Below are positions 55,668 to 64,000 of a stretch of 64,000 bases of DNA, piece by piece; position 1 is the stretch's first letter, and each line of letters begins with the position of its first letter. This DNA is from Nemertoderma westbladi (lineage: Eukaryota > Xenacoelomorpha > Nemertodermatida > Nemertodermatidae). The notes under the pieces were generated by a model, which worked only from the letters and a program-made list of their open reading frames with translations, made no database searches and had not been told where the DNA came from. Both the position numbers and the translations under genes were made by a program. The DNA is taken from contig JAUCBJ010006266.1 of assembly GCA_032718475.1 (NCBI GenBank), forward strand, positions 1 to 64,000, in the 5' to 3' direction.

Positions 55668-56632
55668 GGAATTGGAATTGGAATTATTTATTAACAATAA
55701 AATATACAGTAAAATATACGGGTAATTGAAATAAAAGACATAATGTCATAGGGTCAATCCACTGAGGGTAAAAAGTCTAAAAACAACAAACAAACAAACA
55801 AACAGTGCATAGCATAATATTTGCATATATAAGTAAATGTATATATTGGCTATTAGAGTCAAATCGCGGTGACAGTGTTGTGTAGGTAGGTACTGTATGG
55901 TGTGTGGTGTGTGTATTATTAGTGTATAGTGCGTTTGTATTTGTCTGAGTTGCGGTTCGGTCCGGTAGGTTTCAGGTGCGGTTGTTTCTCTTAGTGTCCT
56001 TTATACTGGGAGTTAGATTATTGTTCAGGATAGCCCCAAGAGACTGCGTCTCGTTTTCATGGGGGTCCTGTCGGTTCGGTGTTGTCGAAGTTGTGTGTGT
56101 AGTGTAGTGTTTATGACGTGTTAGCGTAAAAAATTGACGATTCGTTTGATATAACGTGTTTCATTAGGTGTTCTTTTACTTTGTGTTTGAATGTTTCAGT
56201 GTTAGTGGATGCTTTTATGTCGCTCGGTAATTGGTTCCAAAGGTATGGTCCCAGGTATGAGAATGATAGTGTTCCAGCTGCAGTTCTTTTGTGTGGGACA
56301 ATAGCGTGTGCAAAGCCGTTACGTAGTCTGTTGGTCGTATGGTCAAAGTTTATTAAATTCTGTAAGTATGTGGGTGCCTTTTTGTTATAGACGTTGTAGA
56401 CGTGAGTCAGGATTAGCTGGTGTGTTCGTTGAGTGATCGGTAGCCAGTTCATTGCCGTGAAATGACTTGCGTCTAAGTGAGTACGAGTTGGAAGTGACAA
56501 GCAGAATCTGATGCATTTCCGTTGGAGCGCATCAATTTGTTGTCTGTACCGTTTGTTGGTACTGAGGTACCAAAATGGAGCTGCGTAGTCTATTAGGGGT
56601 TGTATTAGGGAGTTGCACAGCAAGCGGCGTAG
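55668..56632 (-). mobile_element. Older LINE (CR1/L2 group), 3' part, split by RTE insertion
   Basis: This minus-strand 3' portion ends in an AATTCCAATTCC tail at 55668. It carries the end of ORF2 (56111-56632): RLLCNSLIQPLIDYAAPFWY, QRKCIRFCLSLPTRTHLD and MNWLPITQR, the conserved region downstream of the RT catalytic core in CR1/L2-group LINEs. The frame continues across the RTE insertion into 60319-60690 without loss of a base. Confidence 0.8.
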
Positions 56633-59600
56633 CTGCATAGACCCTCTTACTAGGGCAAATCTGGTCCTGTAACTAGGACCCCCTTCGTTCTGGGATAAGG
56701 ACGCCCTTGGTCCTGGATTAAGGACCCATATACTTGGCTGCAGGGGTATATGGCCTGACCAGGCAGATGGTGATCTACCAATGGCTGGTTAGGAGTAGAG
56801 TGTTCTCATGTCCACTCTGAGGGCACTTCACTGCGACCTGCACCTGGCAGCAAGGGTACAGGGCATGACCCAGCAGATGAGCTGCAACAGCCAATGGTGG
56901 GTCATGTACGCCAGAGTAGATATGGGTGATGGGCCTCATATCTGACTCCATTGCGACACCCACCCTGTGGAATGGCAAACCAGGGTGTGGTATTTGCCCC
57001 GAGAGCTGACTCGGCAAAAAAGCACCCCCCAACCCCCACTATGGATTACATTAGCAATGCGGAGGTCCGGCCACTAGAGGCCAGTGGAATTACCGGACAC
57101 AATCGGCCTCACAGGCGTCAGTTAACTCCTGACCGGCTGCCTGTCTCACCCCCTACTGGAGAGAGAGCAGCCAACAATTCTTTGAGTCCCTTTCCTGATG
57201 ACCTTTCTGGCCCAAACCCTGGGTCACCAGGGAGGCCAGATTGTGATGGGGAGAGGGATTCTGGAGTTGGAGGCTACTCTCATGTTCCACCCCGACCAAC
57301 AAAGCCATTGGTGAATCTGAGGCAAGTCACTAGACTAGCCTCAGTAAACACCCTAACACTCGGGTCCCCAATGCGACAAGGTGAGCTGACTGCCTTGGCA
57401 GATAAGCTTTCTCTTAGCGCAGTGGGTGTTCAAGAGCACCGAATGCAGACTGGACAGACTGATGAGGTTCTGATTAAGGACATGGGGGGCGGTTGGCGAC
57501 TCGCCCTCGCGTCAGCAGATGATAGTGGCAATGGTGGAATTGGTCTATTGATGAATCCAACTGCACATGCAGCATTGGACAAAATAGACCATATCTCTAA
57601 CCGCATCATCCGTTGCCACTTCTCATGTTCTGGAAGACTGGCTAAGAAGTTTCCTAAGGTGGTTCTGATTGTGTGCTACTCTCCAACTAGTGTTGCCCCT
57701 GTAGAGGAGGTGGAAAATTTCTACCACAATCTACAAGCAGCAACTGATGGAGTGGATCAGCATGCATTCTTAACATTCCTGGGAGACTTTAATGCAAGTC
57801 TGCATCAATCACCTACATCGCCCTGGGTCTATAGCAATAGTGTTAACCGAAATTCTGTCCATCTTCAGGATTTTATCTCTGGAAATGGATTGTTTTCGGC
57901 TGGAACCCAGTTCAAGAAGCGAACTGGAAAGCTATGGACTCATAGTGGACCCAGTGGTCACAAGTCCCAGATAGACCATATTCTGTTTCGTAGGAAATAC
58001 AGGAGCTCTATACAAGACTGTAATGCATTTACACTTCGACCCTTCTCTAGTGATCACCGCCTTCTTGTGGCCAAGGTAAGACTTAGTCTGCGTGCTAGCA
58101 GAACAACGAAATCTGCCTTGCCACGGCATGACTGGTCCTCTCTGTTGCAACAGCCAAGTGTGAGATCCAGCTTCACACTACAGCTGAGCAACAGGTATGA
58201 GGCTCTTGCCTCTGAGGCGGCAGATCACTGTGAGGGCTATACTGCCTTTACAGAAGCAGTTAAGTTAGCAGCTGCAGAAACAGTTCCTGTATACCCTCGA
58301 AACAGGAAAAGGGCCCCCTGGACTGACAACAAAATTCAGAAGTGCCGAAATGACCTTCATAAGGCGCAGAAAGAGTCCCGACTCAAACAGACTGCAGCGG
58401 CCAAGAATGCAGTTAAAGCTGCATCTAGGTCCCTGAACAGGCAGTACTCTGTTAATCTACAGGAGCTAATAAACCAACAGGTTGATGCCATCAATGATGC
58501 TGACGACAGCAGGCAATCATCCCAGGCATGGAAATCGATCAATCTGCTTACTGGGCGGAAAAGCCAACCAACCACCAAGGTTAAGGCTGAATCACCAGCC
58601 GATCGCCTCAATGGTTGGAAAGCCCACTTTGAAAAGCTCCTCAATAATGACAGGGTATTGCCTGATAACTTTATAGAAGTAAAAGTGTCTGAGTCTGTAC
58701 TCCCAGATATTCCCATTGGCGATATCTCCTTTGCAGAAGTGAAGGCTGCTGCAAAGAGCATTAAGACCAATCGTGCCAGTGGAGTAGATGGTGTTCCCCC
58801 TGAGGTCTTTAAAATACCTGAGTGTTTAAAGCTCATCTATCCCATCATAGTAGACATGTACCGTACAACAAGAGTCCCACAAGAAATGAAAACAAATAAG
58901 TTGGTGCCAGTTCCCAAGAAGGGCAACCTAACACTCTATGGTTCTTTTCGGGGAATCTCATTGATCTCGATTGCTGCAAAACTATACAATAGAATTCTAT
59001 TAAATCGCATCAGGGATCCCATTGAGAGACTGCTACGTGGAAATCAGAATGGGTTCCGTAAAGGTCGTGGGACCATGGAGCCCATTTTGGCACTTAGAAG
59101 GATAATTGAAGAGTTATCAAAAAAGAAAGACAGGCATCTGGCTGTTATCTTTGTTGACTTCTTCAAGGCCTTTGATTCAGTCTCTCGCTCACGTATGTTC
59201 AGCATACTTTCATTATATGGGATTCCTGATGAAATTATTGCAGCAATCAGATCAGTATACGATGGTTCGACAACATTTGTGTCTACTGTTGATGGTGACA
59301 CAGAACCATTTGAAGTGTTATGGGGCGTCCTCCAAGGAGACACACTTGCACCATTCTTGTTCATTATTGTGGTTGACTATGTTCTACGCATGTCCTTAGA
59401 TCATCATAATGATGATGGGGTGATGATAACTCCACCTACTGGCTCCAGAAGTCGAGGAAATCCTGCCAAGTACCTAACTGATCTAGACTTTGCTGATGAC
59501 TTAGGAGTACTCTCAGAATCATTAGAGGGAGCCCAGCGGCTCCTCAGCTCATTAGAACATGCTGCTACTAGTGTTGGTCTTTTTATTAACTCCAGAAAGA

Positions 59601-60318
59601 CCAAAATTCTGACAGTTAACTTTGAAAGTCCTCAGCAAGTCTCTGATCGGATGAGCATAAGCTCAAAGGATGGTATGCTTGAGCATGTGGACGACTTCTG
59701 TTACCTGGGATCATGGATCCGGAAGTCAGGTGAGGACCTTCGAATACGTAAGGGAAAGGCATGGGCAGCCTTGAATAGGCTTTCCAGGATTTGGAAGTCA
59801 CCTAGAATTAATCGGAAACTTAAGGTCCGATTATTCAGAGCAGCAGTAGTTCCAGTACTCCTCTACGGGAGTCCATGCTGGGCTCTAACTGCTGAGGACA
59901 CCAAATCTCTGGATGGCACATTCACAAGAATGCTACGCCGGGTACATTGTGTCAAGTACAATGCACACATCTCCAACCAGACACTATATAACATTGGAGG
60001 TGTCTCATTGGTTCCCCCAAGCTTGACACTAGAACAAAATCGCCTCCGCTTTGCAGGACATTGCTTTCGCCGTGAGGACCAGCCAGTGCATAATCTTGTA
60101 CTTTGGCAGCCTCATGGAGTGAATAAGCATGGTGGACAGCCCATGACTTTCTTGAGACGCATCTTAAAGGACACTGGCCTTAAAGATGCGGATGATCTAG
60201 CAAATGTCATGGGTGATAGGGAGTTGTGGCGGTGCAATTTTGTTGACAAGCCGGCACAGCATTCTTAAAAATGCAGCTGCAATGCAGCATGCCGATCCTA
60301 GTAGTAGTAGTAGTAGTA
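56633..60318 (+). mobile_element. Intact RTE-type LINE, 3.7 kb
   Basis: The element has a 5' UTR of about 320 bp containing two imperfect 110-120-bp repeats, one ORF, a very short 3' UTR and a (TAG)n tail. GGCGTAG lies at both junctions (56626-56632 and 60319-60325). It interrupts the ORF2 of an older minus-strand LINE. The single endonuclease-RT ORF plus microsatellite tail is the RTE layout; the exact clade is inferred. The absence of any frame damage suggests recent insertion. Confidence 0.85.
56951..60268 (+). CDS. RTE-type LINE ORF: APE endonuclease and reverse transcriptase, intact
   Basis: The 1105-codon ORF is uninterrupted. Residues about 120-380 form the APE endonuclease: SVNTLTLG, VGVQEHRM, GGIGLLM, FLGDFNA, SQIDHILF and SSDHRLLV, with the catalytic Glu, Asp and His motifs present. 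The RT lies at about 600-900: SFRGISLISIAAKLYNRILL, GFRKGRGT, VIFVDFFKAFDSVSRSRMF, GVLQGDTLAPFLF and LDFADDLG (FADD at 59489-59500, residue about 847). The C-terminal region, with LLYGSPCWALT and TRMLRRVHC, is conserved in the family. The protein nicks DNA and copies its own RNA at the nick. An alternative start at the second Met (residue 8) is possible. All key residues are present, so activity is plausible. Confidence 0.9.
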   Translation: MRHPPCGMANQGVVFAPRADSAKKHPPTPTMDYISNAEVRPLEASGITGHNRPHRRQLTPDRLPVSPPTGERAANNSLSPFPDDLSGPNPGSPGRPDCDGERDSGVGGYSHVPPRPTKPLVNLRQVTRLASVNTLTLGSPMRQGELTALADKLSLSAVGVQEHRMQTGQTDEVLIKDMGGGWRLALASADDSGNGGIGLLMNPTAHAALDKIDHISNRIIRCHFSCSGRLAKKFPKVVLIVCYSPTSVAPVEEVENFYHNLQAATDGVDQHAFLTFLGDFNASLHQSPTSPWVYSNSVNRNSVHLQDFISGNGLFSAGTQFKKRTGKLWTHSGPSGHKSQIDHILFRRKYRSSIQDCNAFTLRPFSSDHRLLVAKVRLSLRASRTTKSALPRHDWSSLLQQPSVRSSFTLQLSNRYEALASEAADHCEGYTAFTEAVKLAAAETVPVYPRNRKRAPWTDNKIQKCRNDLHKAQKESRLKQTAAAKNAVKAASRSLNRQYSVNLQELINQQVDAINDADDSRQSSQAWKSINLLTGRKSQPTTKVKAESPADRLNGWKAHFEKLLNNDRVLPDNFIEVKVSESVLPDIPIGDISFAEVKAAAKSIKTNRASGVDGVPPEVFKIPECLKLIYPIIVDMYRTTRVPQEMKTNKLVPVPKKGNLTLYGSFRGISLISIAAKLYNRILLNRIRDPIERLLRGNQNGFRKGRGTMEPILALRRIIEELSKKKDRHLAVIFVDFFKAFDSVSRSRMFSILSLYGIPDEIIAAIRSVYDGSTTFVSTVDGDTEPFEVLWGVLQGDTLAPFLFIIVVDYVLRMSLDHHNDDGVMITPPTGSRSRGNPAKYLTDLDFADDLGVLSESLEGAQRLLSSLEHAATSVGLFINSRKTKILTVNFESPQQVSDRMSISSKDGMLEHVDDFCYLGSWIRKSGEDLRIRKGKAWAALNRLSRIWKSPRINRKLKVRLFRAAVVPVLLYGSPCWALTAEDTKSLDGTFTRMLRRVHCVKYNAHISNQTLYNIGGVSLVPPSLTLEQNRLRFAGHCFRREDQPVHNLVLWQPHGVNKHGGQPMTFLRRILKDTGLKDADDLANVMGDRELWRCNFVDKPAQHS

Positions 60319-60690
60319 GGCGTAGAGGCTTATCCAGGACTTCTTGATTGCGGTACAAGAACCGAAGGCACGAGTTCCCTTTTTTTATTGTCCTTTGGGC
60401 GTTTGATGTGCCAGATAGCGTGGCGTCTAACGAGTATCCCAGGTAGGTTACCGATTCGGATGTCATTAATTCTTTTCCTTGGTAGGTTACCGAGAAGTCG
60501 TCAGTGTTAGTCAGTCGCGCATGGGTGCCGAATAACATTAATTCGAACTTGTCCGGGTGGATTCGGAGTCGGTTATCGGATGACCATTGTGAGACTCTTG
60601 CCAAGGTTCCTGAGAGACATTCGGCGATATCATGGTGGTTGGTGCCGGCACTGAGCAGGTTGGTGTCGTCCGCGTATTTCATCGCGGCGG
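60319..60690 (-). mobile_element. Older LINE (CR1/L2 group), RT-core part
   Basis: The minus-strand frame reads KYADDTNLLSAGTNHHDIAE and ends YRNQEVLDKPLR at the RTE junction. It carries the catalytic YADD box and the thumb region. Together with 55668-56632 it is one 5'-truncated LINE. Homology stops at about 60690, where a GC-rich minisatellite begins in the same open frame. Confidence 0.75.
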
Positions 60691-61290
60691 CCGGGTTGGC
60701 TGGTGGCGTAGTCGCGGCCGGGGTGGCCAATAGAGTGGCGTCACCCGGGGTGGCCAGTGGCGTAGACACGGCCGGGGTGGCTGATAGGGTGGCGATGGCC
60801 GGGGTGGCCAGTGACGTAGTTGCGGCTGGGGTGGCCGATAGAGTGGCGATGGCCAGGGTGGCCAGTGGCATAGTCGCGGCCAGTGTGGCCGATAGAGTGG
60901 CGGCAGCCGGGGTGGCCAGTGGCGTAGTCACGGCCGGGGTGGCCGATAGAGTGGCGACGGCTGGGGTGGCCAGTGGTGTAGTCACGGCCAGGGTGGTCAA
61001 TAGAGTGGCGACGGCCGGGGTGGTCAGTGGCGTAGTCGCGGCCGGGGTGGCCAATAGAGTGGTGATGGCCGGGGTGGCCAGTGCCGTAGTTGTGGCCGGG
61101 GTGGCCGACAGAGTGGCGACTGCCGGGTTGGCCAGTGGCGTAGTCGTGGCCAGGGTGGCCAATAGGGTGGCGACGACCGGGGTGGCCAGTGGCGTAGTCA
61201 CGGCCGGGGTGGCCGTTAGAGTGGCGACGACCTGGGTGGCCAGTGGCATGGTCACGCCCGGGTTGGCCGTTGGTGTGGCGGCGGCCACCG
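60690..61290. repeat. 27/54-bp GC-rich minisatellite
   Basis: Tandem units of the GGCCGGGGTGGCCAGTGGCG and GGCCGATAGAGTGGCG types alternate to give a 54-bp period. The unit is a multiple of three and open on both strands, so the long frames here (60504-61343 plus; 60197-61288 minus) are not evidence of a gene. It abuts the truncated 5' end of the old LINE. Confidence 0.9.
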
Positions 61291-61668
61291 GCAGACCGGT
61301 AACTCTGTATTTTTATTTTTCCTCATTCTTTATACTGCAGTAGCAGTACTGGCAGGCTGGTAGAGTCTGGAGTCAGGGTGGGCCTACCAGCCACTCAGCC
61401 AGCCGTCTATGTATTGCAAGTTGCAACATAATGTTTTTTTTTTGCAATTTTGACATACCGTACCGGTGTTTTGTTTTATATTTTGCAATTTTGTCTGGCA
61501 GTCTGGTGATACCACCGGTCCGGTAGGAACCCCTATTTTAATAATAGAATAGCCAACCTGCTGACCTGTATGTGTATAGATAGTGGATAGGGCCTCCTAT
61601 ATGTTTTAAATATCAAATGCAAAGCAAGAGGCTCTGTTTTTATATGTTTTGTTTATTGACATCCAGAC
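61291..61668. other. Upstream region of the right-edge gene
   Basis: No ORF is seen. A T-rich tract ending TTATTGACATCCAG at 61666 resembles a 3' splice acceptor 2 bp before the next start codon, so an upstream non-coding exon and a 5' UTR intron are likely. Confidence 0.5.
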
Positions 61669-64000
61669 ATGGGTTCAGTACCAGATAACGCTTGTAGTGA
61701 AGTGTGTGGGGATCTTATCGATTTTAATGAAACAGTTACCGGTAACTGTATTAGTCCTGTTAAAGAAATGACAGAACAAGACTCATCATATATACCTCAA
61801 TTTATGGATGAACGTATTGCTGGAGAGCCCTTAGCTCAGAAGAATGACCGGTCGGAAGAATTATCAAATAATCCAATGACGAATAAGTCAAAAAATAAAA
61901 AAATTAAGAAGAACCGACAGTACACAACAATGACTATAGATGAGTTTACTGGCGCTCAGCTAGGAGATTCATCAAGCCTTGCTAAACTAAGGAGTGGTTC
62001 AGCTACTGTTGAGGCTGATCCAGAGCTCATCGTCGTTCCTCCAGTTCCTACAAAATTGGGTTTATCTTTTCTCGGAAATTCAGAGAATATTGATCCAGAA
62101 ACTCAACTTCAACTCGAAAAAATATTGTCTGGATTTCACTCACTATTATGGGAAGAAGGTTCTCTTAGAGATAATGATACCAAGCTCCTTCGTCATCTTC
62201 AAAGTTTGAGTAAAGAACATCAGGATTGGGTTTACAATAAAGGTGGGCTGAAGCAGTTCTTGTCGCAGACAGATAAGTTTATATTCAGCAATGGATATAT
62301 TCGCCTGCGTAGCGATATTGAACAAGAAACTTCTTGTTCCAATTCCGCTGAAGCACAATACGAAAGTTTGTCCGTAGCCGCTTCTCCATTCACCCCAGCT
62401 TCGTCATTTAGTGGAATATCTCATAAAGGAATTAAGCATGAAGTTTGTGCTAATTCCCCACCAACTAGAAATTCCATTAAAAAATCACCATCAGCAGAGG
62501 ATATACAGAATCGCCTTGCTGAAAGTTTATCAAAACGTGGAAAAGTTCAAATTTCAAATTCCACGAAGCTCAGTAAAATGAGCCAACCTCCACAAGGTCA
62601 TAATATTGTTCCACTTTCATGTACTAGTAGTGAAAATATACCAGTGCAAGACAAATTAAATCAAGTGACATCTACAATTAGTATTGACAAGTTTGTTCCA
62701 AGTGCTAGTACAAATGTTTCTGAAATTGATTGTTCTGATACCGATAACAGCACCCACACCCCTACTCCTTCAAAAAAAACATCAAAAATTAAAAGTCATT
62801 CTCTTAGTAAGAACAAATTACGTAATAAATCTGCTCCGGTGTTGAAACAACCCTGTTCTGTTGTGAACTCTAATATTATTGCTACCTCTGCCTCTGAATC
62901 CACTGCTTCTAAAAGTTCTAGTTCTAAGACAATTGTTAAATCTGCAGATAAAACCCAAAAGGTTATTGCTGACCCAGTTAAGTTTAATGTCGTTGTAAAT
63001 GATTCTGTGAGTATTTCGTCTAATTTCAGCGAAGCTGAATGTACACATGTTTATCCTGATACGATTACAAGCATTTCCCCGGCTACATCATCAGTGACGT
63101 TCGCCAGTACATCCGTTGTTCAAGTATCAAGCTGTGTGGATTCTGAAATTATACCTTCTCTGGTGCAGGATTCTAAAAGTACTCCACCACCAACACCATA
63201 TCACAACCCGCGTAATGATATATGTGGCAATATTCAACAATCACCTCAAGTTATAAATACAGATTTGTCGGAGCATGAGACACCACCTAATTCGGAAGAG
63301 ATATATGTATCAAAGGAAGACCCTATTTCCGAATCGATAGCTCAAGCCATACCTATTTCCGAATCGATACCTCAAGCCATACCTATTTCAAGCTCTCCAT
63401 ATGAAGTACCAATAACTTCAGCTGCACTGCCCCCTCTCGAAGGGCCTCCTATTGTCAAAAATCCAACGACATCTACCCCAGAACCTCCTCATTCAAAACC
63501 ACTAAACACACCAGACTCGGAAAGTAATAATAAGAAATCATCGTCGTATACTCCAGGAGTGAATGACGAAGCTCTTCGACTACAGTTACATTCCACAATG
63601 CTCCACGCTGCAATGCTCCAAGGACAGCAACAGCAACCCGTCGCTGGCTTTCCAAAGCAGAATATGGGTTTGTTGTACAATGCATTCCAGCCTCCCCCTG
63701 CCCCTCCTTACAATAACTTTGCATTTCACCATCAACCAAGTAATATTATGATGCAACCTGCGCCTAGTGCGATGATACCGCCACCTAACATGTACATGCC
63801 CTGGCGTCCGCAATACAACGTTGCTAATCAATCAGGGCTATTATCGCAACCCGTGATAGGCCCAATAATGCAGGGAGGTCCCAGCCCGCCACTCGCCGGT
63901 TTCGAAATCCCGCCTCACCTGGGATGCCACACCAGTGCGACTTCATCGCCACCGACATCCGCACCCCAATTCAACAACCAATCCCACTCGATCCCTAAAT
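61669..64000 (+). CDS. Unrecognised Ser/Pro-rich protein, partial (runs off the right edge)
   Basis: The frame is open from ATG at 61669 through the last base of the window (777 codons and one base), with no stop. I checked it line by line. The N-terminal 60 residues are acidic. A Lys-rich cluster (KSKNKKIKKNR) is followed by YTTMTIDEFTG. The only globular-looking part, at about residues 140-220, contains LEKILSGFHSLLWEEGSLRD, LLRHLQSLSKEHQDWVYN and GGLKQFLSQTDKFIF, helical and possibly a small winged-helix-like fold. The remainder is low-complexity Ser/Thr/Pro with a 12-residue duplication (PISESIAQAIPI at about 555) and a Gln/Pro/Met/Asn-rich end. Codon use is ordinary and it is not transposon-like. 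I do not recognise the family; a scaffold or RNA-regulatory protein is only a guess. Confidence 0.75.
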   Translation, partial: MGSVPDNACSEVCGDLIDFNETVTGNCISPVKEMTEQDSSYIPQFMDERIAGEPLAQKNDRSEELSNNPMTNKSKNKKIKKNRQYTTMTIDEFTGAQLGDSSSLAKLRSGSATVEADPELIVVPPVPTKLGLSFLGNSENIDPETQLQLEKILSGFHSLLWEEGSLRDNDTKLLRHLQSLSKEHQDWVYNKGGLKQFLSQTDKFIFSNGYIRLRSDIEQETSCSNSAEAQYESLSVAASPFTPASSFSGISHKGIKHEVCANSPPTRNSIKKSPSAEDIQNRLAESLSKRGKVQISNSTKLSKMSQPPQGHNIVPLSCTSSENIPVQDKLNQVTSTISIDKFVPSASTNVSEIDCSDTDNSTHTPTPSKKTSKIKSHSLSKNKLRNKSAPVLKQPCSVVNSNIIATSASESTASKSSSSKTIVKSADKTQKVIADPVKFNVVVNDSVSISSNFSEAECTHVYPDTITSISPATSSVTFASTSVVQVSSCVDSEIIPSLVQDSKSTPPPTPYHNPRNDICGNIQQSPQVINTDLSEHETPPNSEEIYVSKEDPISESIAQAIPISESIPQAIPISSSPYEVPITSAALPPLEGPPIVKNPTTSTPEPPHSKPLNTPDSESNNKKSSSYTPGVNDEALRLQLHSTMLHAAMLQGQQQQPVAGFPKQNMGLLYNAFQPPPAPPYNNFAFHHQPSNIMMQPAPSAMIPPPNMYMPWRPQYNVANQSGLLSQPVIGPIMQGGPSPPLAGFEIPPHLGCHTSATSSPPTSAPQFNNQSHSIPK

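Noticed and set aside
60504-61343. 279-codon plus-strand ORF rich in VASGVVTAGVADRV
   Set aside because: It is a translation of the 27/54-bp minisatellite with no unique domain.

Overview
The window is animal nuclear DNA: spliced genes with GT-AG introns, metazoan-only families (a Gemin5-like and a TBC1D13-like protein), several clades of non-LTR retrotransposons, DNA-transposon remnants and very long tandem arrays. Frequent intergenic TAGGCCTA and ACCGGT words and the element mix suggest a marine invertebrate; the species cannot be fixed from sequence alone.

Layout. 1-1389: 3' flank of GEMIN5, with two CTCF-like words. 1390-7071 (-): a long intronless GEMIN5-like ORF whose C-terminus is two tandem-repeat tracts. 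7871-8733: a small TIR element filled with a 22-bp minisatellite. 9094-49474 (-): six exons of a TBC1D13-like Rab-GAP (49455-49474, 48770-48890, 48280-48435, 10878-11014, 9811-9916, 9094-9292). All intron phases agree and together they encode about 246 residues. The last part of the TBC domain is not found before GEMIN5. Intron 3 is about 37.3 kb and consists mostly of a 60/66-bp megasatellite (11047-11652, 13513-31773, 40076-40326, 42281-48316). Two retrotransposons are inserted in the array: an 8.3-kb CR1-like LINE with a Ulp1-type protease (31774-40075, +) and an ORF1-only LINE (40327-42280, -). 49693-51883: a 2.2-kb long-TIR element just upstream of TBC1D13, itself hit by a 5'-truncated RTE copy. 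51894-55667: gene-free, with several repeat clusters. 55668-60690: an older LINE (-) split by an intact, recent RTE-type LINE (56633-60318, +). 60690-61290: a GC-rich minisatellite. 61669-64000 (+): the first coding exon of an unrecognised protein, still open at the window edge.

Main discovery. The megasatellite unit is the last 40 nt of TBC1D13 exon 3 plus the first 20 or 26 nt of the following intron. Each unit therefore carries an exon 3' end and its 5' splice site (CAT|GTAGGT), and each is a multiple of three. On the minus strand most of the array reads open, as 20- and 22-residue repeats ending in VTLEDH, the same peptide that ends exon 3. The unit nearest exon 4 lies only 55 nt from the exon-4 acceptor, which points to a tiny ancestral intron that expanded to 37 kb by tandem duplication of an exon-intron junction. 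By length there are roughly 400 decoy donors. An intronless GEMIN5 sits where the remaining TBC1D13 exons are expected, so it may be a retrogene nested in TBC1D13, or TBC1D13 may be truncated.
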